NCBI GenBank assembly: GCA_031213475.1
Contig: JARUPZ010000017.1
Coordinates: 5,493,548 to 5,557,547, forward strand
Direction: 5' to 3'
From: Nereocystis luetkeana
Lineage: Eukaryota; Sar; Phaeophyceae; Laminariales; Laminariaceae
DNA: 64,000 nt
The notes beneath the pieces are model-generated. The model was given only the letters and a program-made list of their open reading frames with translations. It searched no databases and was not told the origin of the DNA. This document shows, piece after piece, positions 56,521 through 64,000 of this stretch (the stretch's first letter is position 1; every line of letters starts with the position of its first letter). A program made the translations under genes and the position numbers.

Positions 56521-56638
56521 CCTGGCTCTTTTCGGCCAAAATCAGTTTGATCCACAAAACAATTACAAAACACACCCCAGGAGCCCTGCTATTGGCCAGG
56601 CTGACATTGTAACTGATTTTGGCTCGAAAAGGACAAGG
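56521..56638. mobile_element. TA-flanked foldback element with CCTGG / CAAGG ends
   Basis: 118 bp between TA (56519-56520) and TA (56639-56640). The arms CCTGGCTCTTTTCGGCCAAA and its imperfect inverse enclose about 55 bp without an ORF. The related sequence at 50757-50885 supports mobility. Partial arms recur at 57319-57362. Confidence 0.55.
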
Positions 56639-57318
56639 TATACCTGTTTTTTCTACTCTGTCTAGCTTTCAACTGATTTTAGCCAACATTGAACCAATCA
56701 CAGAGACCATACGTACACTCTGTTGTTTCTCTCCGTATGCGTCTGCCCTCCCTCGGTTTAAATTGTTCTCTATTAATGTATAAACTCTGTACTCGTACGT
56801 TGTACCTTAAATTACGTATTTGCATATGCATGCATGCATACGCTGGTTCCGCTTTGTTTCTTCTTTGGGGTGTGCGACGTGCTTCAGTTGTTAAATAGTT
56901 GTTGTGATGTGTCCTGCTGTCCTGCTGTGTGTTGGATTCTATCCTGCTCTGTATGGTTACAGCGGTTTATACAGCACAAGGATCGTTGTCTGAACTCTGC
57001 ACCACCCCGCGTCGAGGTGGTCTCAGGTTTGGTGCCGAGCAGGCGGTTCCGCGAGACGTTCTAGAATATTTAGAGCTGCCGAAGGGGGGTGCGCGAGAGT
57101 AAATACTCTTGTTTGCGCCCCCGCCGTCGAAAAATAGAAGACACGAAGCCTATCAATAGTGACTCTCTGCAGGTCCAAGTGAAGCCCGTAGTATTTACAC
57201 TCGGAAGAAAACTAAACGATTTAGATTTTGGATGCCATGTGGCACGCTTCATTTTTTACCCAACTTTCATGGACACAACACCGCTCGTGGCGCGCGTTTC
57301 TCACTTGGTTTTAATAGC

Positions 57319-57362
57319 TACCTGATTTTGGCTCAAACGGATCAGGTATAACTGATTTTGGT
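57319..57362. repeat. Partial arms of the foldback element
   Basis: TACCTGATTTTGGCTC, then GGATCAGGTATAACTGATTT: two arm-like words in inverted order with no intervening core. Confidence 0.4.
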
Positions 57363-57597
57363 ATTTGCCCTAGTATCTTTGCGTGCGGTGTTTTTTTTCA
57401 ACTAACGCTCCTGATACGGCACGGACACATGCGTGTAGGTACAGTAGTATTTTTCATAACTTTCCCCGTCGAAACCCAGCCCGTGCAGGTAAAACGGACG
57501 GTTGAAAGTGAACAGCACGAGCCTAGGTGACAAGTACATCACCAGGTCCACTTTCAATAACGCGGTTCCTGGCATACGTAGCGACGTACAAGTGTGT

Positions 57598-57906
57598 ATG
57601 TTCTTCACATGAAACCGTCCTTTCTACCCGTCGACATCCAGCACAACCAGTGTCCGTGCCGATTCTTCAACCCTAGAAGAGATACAAGTTGTGTGGTCAC
57701 AAAGCTACGCCACCGAGATACTACGTTGCCACGTATGCCGTAAGCACTGCAGTGGGCAATGCAATGCCGTGTCATCAGATACTAGATACGACAGGCACGG
57801 CATACGCAATCTATGAAATAGAGAAACGAAAAGAAACTATCAAAGAGAAAACATACACGAAGTAGACAAATCGAAAGAGAAAACAAAAAAAATGAAAGCA
57901 AAAACG
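57598..57906 (+). repeat. 380-bp repeat, copy 3 (diverged)
   Basis: Matches 46386-46700 from TGTTCTTCACAT to AATGAAAGCAAAA with scattered substitutions. It lacks the C run and the terminal AAGAACGAG part. Confidence 0.75.
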
Positions 57907-58317
57907 TGGGTTGAATGGTCGAGTACTGCTTCGATCGATAGTCGATAATAAGCAGACAGCTGATTTTTTTGCTATTCTTCTTTCGTCGTCTCGAAACCTC
58001 GGAGAGATCCTGATTTGGCAAAGGTACTTGAAAAGGCAACCGACGAGCAAATGTGCTGCATTATTCGCGGAAAAAATGAGGGGCATGAGGTTACCTGTTA
58101 CACTTTTTGAGTACGACAAGTTATACACCTCTAGTCAGGGTTGTCGAGAACGAAATCTAAGCAAAATCGATATATTGCGAGCTCAGCTGCAACGAAGTAA
58201 AACGTGGCGACAAGGGGCAACGTGTCGTGCCGGTACGTGTAAAAATCACTCATGAATCTTCTCTAACGGTTTGTTTGTCTTTCACTTTCTCTCGGCGTTA
58301 CCATTACGACCGATATG
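57907..58317. other. No gene recognised
   Basis: A 114-codon plus-strand frame has no domain. Nothing else supported. Confidence 0.45.
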
Positions 58318-58674
58318 CCGGTCGCCCCGGTGGTTCAAGTGGTTAACCTCGAATTCTACTTGTTTGAGTCCTGGGTTCGAGCCCCAGGAGGGTCGGACTT
58401 TGACTTTATTTGCAAAAATAAAAAAAGGGATTCAATTGTTGAGAGCGCCTTGCAGCGTGGGTAGGCACAATTCGATGCGAGTCGACGAGGGAAGAAAAGG
58501 CTGAAATCTTCTCGCGATAAAACATGAAGGCACGTACCGTAGCGGGAAGGGGGGAGAAGAGCCTGCTATGTGACCCCGGATCTGAGTTACGAGTTGGAAG
58601 GAGAGAGAGAAGAAGATGTGCGAAGATAATGAATGGGATGGAAAAAAAAAACAAAAAAACAAAACAAAACAAAA
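58318..58674 (+). mobile_element. tRNA-derived SINE, copy 5
   Basis: Full-length, B box at 58374-58384, tail of A runs broken by single C residues. Confidence 0.9.
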
Positions 58675-58848
58675 TACGAGTCGGTTATTTTCGTCAGTTT
58701 TTGGTCGTGTAATTTCCGGCACTCTGTTGTACCCCTGACAGTCCACCAACACCACCTTGGTGTTATAACTCTGTGCCTCAATATAAGAACCGTTTCTTTT
58801 ATCCAAACTACAGGTTTCGTTTTTATAGGAACATATCGTAGTTATTAA

Positions 58849-58942
58849 CCCTTACACTGCACTCCAACATGTGGGGACAAAGCGCTCAAATTATTACCTG
58901 ATCGTAGTTTGTCCCCAAAACGGGACTGCGGTCCTAAAAGGG
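58849..58942. mobile_element. TTAA-flanked hairpin MITE, copy 5
   Basis: 94 bp, TTAA on both sides (58845-58848 and 58943-58946). The left arm is more diverged than the right. Confidence 0.8.
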
Positions 58943-59814
58943 TTAATAATACTCGCAGCGCGGTGTCTTCTGTTCCCATGTTTCCTCTTGTTTTTATTTT
59001 ATTTTTTCTCTCGCATCTCCTCATGCCTCCCCACGGGAGAGCCGCGACACTTCCCTTCCCATTCTCTCCTTGATGTTGGTAGTTCCCATCTTTTTTGTAC
59101 TTTTGGGTGTGTTGTATCTGGATTCCTACGTGAAATAATGTGTATGTTGTGCCTGCTTTATCCAGCTCGATGGACAAGACGTGATATTGTCGAGTCCGCT
59201 CACTGCGCTCCACCTCTACCGCGGTATCTCGCCGCCGTGGTCTTGTGACCTTAGAATTTCGCTTTGGTTTGTCCCGGTGGCATGATTTCGTAGGTTGGGA
59301 GCGGTGCCCATTGCACGCGGGGTACGAGATGTAATCGTTCTGCCCTTCCCCAACAAAGCCGAAACAGTACCTTTCCGGGAGACGGTGTAGGGAAACGTTG
59401 TCGCTTGTCTACCGCTGGATTCGAATGAGACGAGAAGGCGGGGAGATATTGAGTTGACGGTACATGACGGGATGAAGATCGATTGCCAGTACGGGGTGGG
59501 AGAATGGTTGGGGGCTACGGGACGGATAGGCACGGAACCGCTAGCTACTTCTTGGTGGTACGGGACGGGTCGGGAGAAATTCGTGAACCTATTAATAGTC
59601 GGGAGCATACCCTAGATGGGATGGGTTTACACGATCTCTTGGTTCGGAAAGGACGGGATCGGCAGCTATCGTGGAACGCCAGGAAAAGCTAGGGAACTCT
59701 GTCGGGAATATAACCGGGAATACTGTTATGGGGGGCCGCAGTCTTGAATGATCGGGAGCACGATCGGGACCGCGGGCTGTAGACAACGCGGCTGAAATGA
59801 GCGACATATCTACC
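58943..59814. other. No gene recognised
   Basis: G/A-rich sequence with scattered GGGACGG words at 59500-59580. Possibly old repeat debris. Confidence 0.4.
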
Positions 59815-60300
59815 AGGAATCAAGTTTTCTCGCCACCGCCGATGCGGACGGTGAAGGAATGCCGAAACCGTGGCCGCATTCAGAGTGTAAACGCAGACAG
59901 CTCGGGAACACGCGCAAATCTTTCGTCCGAGGTAAACCCGCGCGGCGGACACATATTTGCGTGTGCGAACGTACGAAGCTGCGGAAGAAGTAAGTGATTG
60001 ACGTAGCGGACTGCATGTGTACTTTGAAGCTTGAAGCCCACCTTGCCGAAACCTACCAACTCCTCGCGAGTGACGACCAGGGGGGATTATGCAACTTTGA
60101 AGATTGAAGCCCACCTTGCCGAAAACTATCAACTCCTCGTGAGTGACGACCAGGGGGGGTTCTGCAAGCACCTGAAGAGTATGGGGGGACTGGAAGGGAC
60201 TATGCTATAGTGAGGAGTTAGCCGTTCGTTTGGGATGAGGACCCCACGCTGTTGCGGGATTACGTGGGAATTCATCGACGATATGGTCGGGATTCTACCT
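59815..60300 (+). mobile_element. Internal LINE remnant with a local tandem duplication
   Basis: Resembles the LINE at about 40300-40660 (CCGAAACC(T/G)TGGCCGCATTCA, TGCGTGTGCGAAC, CACCTTGCCGAAACCTA). A unit of about 75 bp is duplicated in tandem at 60019-60093 and 60094-60168. Heavily frameshifted. Confidence 0.65.
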
Positions 60301-60360
60301 CAAACTCTGGTTAAACAAAGGCTGTAAATGTACAGTCTATCGGTGCGAGTCAATGCCCTT

Positions 60361-60494
60361 CGTACGTACCTTAGCGGGAAGGGGGTAGAAGAGCCTGCTA
60401 TGTGACCCCGGATCTGAGTTATGAGTTGGAAGGAGAGAGAGAAGAAGATGTGCGAAGATAATAAATGGGATGAGCAAAACAAAAAACAAAAAAA
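60361..60494 (+). mobile_element. tRNA-SINE 3' fragment, copy 6
   Basis: Last 120 bp of the body plus an A-rich tail. The head is missing. Confidence 0.8.
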
Positions 60495-60542
60495 TGTCGT
60501 GGTTTTGCCACCTCATTGTGTGTATTATAGGGATATTATCCT

Positions 60543-60848
60543 GATCGGAGAGCGTTTTTTCCATAATTAATTTCCAAAGTTTGGAAATAGATGGAGATAG
60601 AATTTTATTTTTCCAATTTACGTCATTTTTTTTGCGCAATTTTTCAATCTTCCATATTTTCCTGTTATTTTTCCCCAAATAATATTGGAATGTTAACGAA
60701 CTTGATAGTTTTGCTTTTTTTTGGAGAATTTCACGAATATATTAATATAGTGACAGAACGCCTCCGTATATCGATACACATCTATCTCCATTTTTTTCCG
60801 CACTAAGTCTTACTTACTTTGGGAATTTTGGAAAATCGCTCTCCGATA
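60543..60848. mobile_element. Inverted-repeat element, TATCGGAGAG family, copy 2
   Basis: ATCGGAGAGCG at the left and CGCTCTCCGATA at the right. The A/T-rich core is shared with 25611-25838. Confidence 0.65.
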
Positions 60849-60894
60849 AGAATGAGCTTTTTTTAAAAAATGACCCTTAGTAGTAGTCTTTCCA

Positions 60895-61190
60895 GCAGTT
60901 ATTTTGGGCGACGAGTTGCAGGGACAAGCCTCAGATACACGTTGCGGTAAGATTTTGAGTACCTGGTACGTAACTCGGTTTTTCCCATTCCCACCCCCCT
61001 TCAAAAGTCTTACAATTCGTCGTTCGTGAAGCTGTTGTTGTCCCATCGAGCGCCACTTTACACTCAACCTGCTTTTTTTCTCATCCTCGGCGATCTTGTC
61101 TAAGAACGTCTCTGCACTAGCTTCTTCTGAAGACCATCATCGTCGTGTCAGCCACCTCAGTGCGTAATAATTCATTCGTCATTAATTAAC
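60895..61190 (+). repeat. Dispersed repeat R4, copy 1
   Basis: Aligns with 63480-63785: GAGTTGCAG(G/A)GACAA, (G/A)CTTGTCTAA-AACG, CTCTGCAC(T/C)AGCT, GTG(C/T)GTA(A/T)T-like end. Confidence 0.5.
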
Positions 61191-61287
61191 AGACTATGGG
61201 ACTCGTTTCGCCCTAAGTAGCGCACTGCTCTGGGGGGACTTCGGGACTGCATCACAACAAGCTAGGGACTTCCTCTATGCTCTCTAA

Positions 61288-61376
61288 GCCTTTTAGAATC
61301 GCAGTCCCATTTTGCGTACAAACTACTCAAATTTCAAGCAGTTTGCCCCCCAAACGGGACTGCGGTTCTAAAGGGG
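61288..61376. mobile_element. TTAA-flanked hairpin MITE, copy 6
   Basis: The right side ends in GGTTCTAAAGGGG then TTAA. The left flank has mutated to CTAA. Confidence 0.75.
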
Positions 61377-62049
61377 TTAACGAACCACCTTTAAGGCGTC
61401 TGCTGAATTGTCAACGATCACGTCTGCAGGAACTTGCGCTTATTGGCTCAGATTGTACTGCAGTACAAGGGGCTCGCACCCCTTGTAATAGCTTGTGATT
61501 GTCTTCACCTGTAGCAGGTTGTTGGCATTCATCACTTGATTGGTCTTAAGCTATGTTTCGGACATGTATGTGCTCAAGAACACAATACGCATCTATCTGC
61601 GCATGGAGCGATGTTTTTCAGCTGCCTACGAGTAAGTAGGGGAGTCAGATATTTATCTTGAACCCACAACGAAGTCTCTAGACGTAATACTCGAAACTCA
61701 TTGTGCGGGTAGCACAGCATTCCCTCACACGTCGTACGTACGCATGCACCAGATGTTATAGAGTACAACTTTAGGTTCCATGCCGACAGAATTCGGTTGT
61801 TTAACATTTATTTCCATGCGTGAGGTCCAGCTAAATTTTAGCGCCACTACAGACTCAGCACACGAACAGTTTGATCGGTATCATGGAGCTTCCTTCATTC
61901 AGTGAGAAGTACGAGATACACACAGCTAGTGCTGTTCACACACAGCTAGTGCTGATCACAAGTACAGATTTCGACAAGTGGTTGTTCTTTATAGCAATTT
62001 GATCCAATACCCTGTATGAAATAAATGGAAAAAAAAGCGGTACCAACCG
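61377..62049. other. No gene recognised
   Basis: A direct repeat CACACAGCTAGTGCTG(T/A)TCACA lies at 61918-61960. No gene. Confidence 0.5.
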
Positions 62050-62215
62050 AGCAGGTACCACAAAGATCTAGCATAGTTTTGTCGCGGAAGCTACGGTTTT
62101 GATAGACTGCTTGAGATGGAGCATAGGCGTTTGATGCACAGGTATCACACCGCTCCAGCATTGTTTTCATGCGAAATTTACCGTTTTGATTGACTGCTTG
62201 AAAAGCAGGATACAA
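62050..62215 (-). CDS. Candidate exon with two Cys-containing 32-residue repeats
   Basis: Two tandem in-frame repeats have the pattern QAV(N/Y)QN..FR.KTML..C.TC. The nucleotide copies differ at roughly a third of positions, yet the key residues (QAV, QN, FR, KTML, C-x-T-C) are kept, which suggests coding constraint. A pyrimidine-rich run and GGTACC/GT sites lie just downstream. No ATG is present, so it would be an internal exon. I do not recognise the family; the CxxC pairs could bind metal or form disulphides. Confidence 0.3.
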
Positions 62216-63099
62216 GTAAGATGTAATCCACCAAGCTGTAGAAGAAGCAGCACGGTTGTCGATTGACCCAGACGCGAGAGCCTGGAAGGATGGCTGAGCC
62301 TGGGAGGATATCTTTATACGAAGTATAAGGGTATATGTATTGAAGCAACAGCGTGAAATGCCCAGACCAGTGGCGGCCTGGTAACATAATATGTGTCACT
62401 CCCAAGCACTATAAAGATCGGGTGCAACTCCGCGATCAGTATTTTGTCCGGGAAAGACTGTTCGCTTCTACCTGGTGATCGTTAGCCATGATAGGTGTTT
62501 TTGTCACGTTTCAATCGATCACATCAAATCCTGCGTATTGTTAACCATGATCAGGCATTTTTGTAACTTGAATTTCCGATTTTAGCAGGAGTGTTGTGGT
62601 GCGGAATATAGGCCAGGTAGATAGCTTAAATATTTGTCACAATATCAAGTAGCACGGTAACAAAACAACGGAATCATTGGGTGCGTTGTATTCAAGTTTA
62701 CATGGTACTTGCTATTTTTACGGAAGTCCCCTATATCATCTTTGATTGAGCTGCGATGGTACCTCAACTACTTGCGCTGCGCTGTATAGCTTCGGTAGAA
62801 TATACGACAGAGGTGAGAACCCCCTATCTTCAGGAGATATATCTGTAGTTATGTGACATATTTGGTATAGGTTGCAATATAATTGCTGTTGACGAGTTAT
62901 CTACTGTGGTGCGGAACACGTTTTAAATGGCATTCCACTGCTCATCCTTTATGATATTGTAGTCAAGATCAGTGTTCTACGGAAGTAGATAGGCTCCCAA
63001 CAAGTGCTGGTGGTCGTTCGCCGTGATCGGCACTTCAGGCGCTTTATGATGGGGGTTCACCCGGAATTAACTGAGGCCTTTCCCCTCAGGAGCTGCATA
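62216..63099. other. No gene recognised
   Basis: Loosely related stretches near 62470-62560 and 63000-63040 share a GTGATCGT-TAGCC-TGAT-like word. Nothing else supported. Confidence 0.4.
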
Positions 63100-63213
63100 C
63101 CTCACCCGAAATCTAACTTCAGCAAAAATCAAATCGAATCCCGATGAACAATCCTATGGTCCAAGTATTCTAGCGGAAATTTTCTACCTCTAGTGTAGAA
63201 CGCGACACCCGAG
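63100..63213 (+). repeat. Dispersed repeat R2, copy 3 (shortened)
   Basis: ACCTCACCCGAAATC, CAGCAAAAATCAAAT, CCAAGTAT, TCTAGTGTAGAACGCGACAC. It lacks the central part present at 10950 and 35436, and has no hairpin insertion. Confidence 0.6.
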
Positions 63214-63479
63214 TAGTGTTTCTGTGCTCCCAGAAAGTACGCGTGGGCGTTTCACATGATCAGAACTTTGCTCATGTTCGATCGCCCTGAAACATTCATC
63301 GTATATTTTTTGTTTCGCACCACCAGGACTTGCATTCAGGGGGAGTGTTGAGAAATGGGCAGATAACTCATAGTCTATTGAGCCAATGTTTTAGACGTTG
63401 CAGTTCATAAATTGCGGTTCAAACGTATGACACCGCAACAAAGGTAACGGGATACAGAGAAAAACATTTTCCCTTGCTC

Positions 63480-63785
63480 TTGCGGTAGATGAGTTGCAGA
63501 GACAAACGAAACAACGTTGCTGTCAGAGGGCATCGACATTCAGAAACTGGAGTGTTTGCCCATGCACCCACCTTCACTCCTCTCAACCGCATCTGACCGT
63601 CTTACAGCTTCTCGTTCCTTGCGCTTTTGGTGGTACAACGAGTTCCACTTCCTACTTAACATGACTCCTCTCTAACAACTGTCATGCCCGAGCTTGTCTA
63701 ACAACGGCTCTGCACCAGCTGCTGAAGACAATCGTCCGCCGGCCATCTGAGTGTGTATTCAATACATTCTTCACAACTAACTGTT
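63480..63785 (+). repeat. Dispersed repeat R4, copy 2
   Basis: Counterpart of 60895-61190. The LINE remnant follows directly. Confidence 0.5.
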
Positions 63786-63794
63786 GATCAAGAG

Positions 63795-64000
63795 ATCGCT
63801 GAACGTCGATCCCACGATCACGGACTTGCCGCCGACCTGCTCAAGCTGTCGCTCGGAGATGAATCAAACACGGGCGAGATGACTGAAGCACTTGAGCATG
63901 TGATAACCTGGAAAGCCGTTGGGTCATATGGCGTCCGGGCCGAAGTCCTCGAACACGACTATGCCGCATCCACCCAAAGTTTTTGTCATACCTGTGACAA
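63795..64000 (+). mobile_element. Internal LINE remnant, cut by the window end
   Basis: Resembles LINE 40690-40890: GATCCCACGATCA, CTGTCGCT, GAGATGAC(T/C)GAAGCACT, GGAAAGCCGT(T/C)GGG. It covers the start of the reverse transcriptase with frame breaks. Confidence 0.75.

Overview
The window looks like gene-poor, repeat-rich nuclear DNA from a eukaryote. There are no tight operons. Genes are split by GT-AG introns of about 0.1-1.5 kb, and a non-LTR retrotransposon, a hAT transposase fragment, tRNA-derived SINEs and several families of small inverted-repeat elements are present. The intron style, the one-exon-per-repeat gene and the repeat mix would fit a brown alga or another stramenopile, but this is inference; no marker gene fixes the species.

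Layout. 0-15.7 kb: mostly non-coding, with a diverged 1.7 kb inverted repeat (about 0.2-1.9 kb), two TA-flanked MITEs, a TTAA-flanked hairpin element, a degenerate minisatellite (13.4-13.6 kb) and only weak exon candidates. 15.7-21.5 kb, minus strand: the best host gene. Seven exons each encode (or, for the last, begin with) one beta-propeller blade; six of them end in W-x-W-Q. The last exon continues into a Pro/Ser/Thr-rich mucin-like stalk, and a membrane-anchor-like segment plus basic tail lies immediately downstream in an overlapping frame. 21.8-25 kb: a GC-rich hairpin cluster, a hAT transposase C-terminus and two SINE-like sequences. 25-35 kb: nested MITEs, terminal-inverted-repeat elements and two 5'-truncated LINE copies. 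35-38.4 kb and 53-55.9 kb: two diverged direct copies of one block that carries an exon-like segment, decayed in the first copy. 38.9-42.65 kb: a full-length, apparently intact LINE ORF (endonuclease plus reverse transcriptase). 43-64 kb: a nearly identical 380-bp inverted repeat pair, four of five tRNA-SINE copies plus a tail fragment, most of the hairpin MITEs, a GTAC-palindrome tandem repeat, further LINE remnants and a small Cys-containing tandem-repeat ORF.

How it fits together. Most of the DNA is mobile-element debris of different ages, and several insertions can be dated relative to each other because empty and filled sites both occur here. Two signals stand out. First, the one-blade-per-exon propeller gene, with symmetric phase-0 internal exons, could expand or shuffle blades by exon duplication. 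Second, the 9-bp motif TACCWGGTA occurs 22 times by eye where about 0.5 would be expected; its form matches excision scars of a TA-targeting cut-and-paste element, and two MITE copies contain it exactly where other copies have only TA.

All counts and alignments were made by eye. Family names rest on motifs and architecture, not on database searches.
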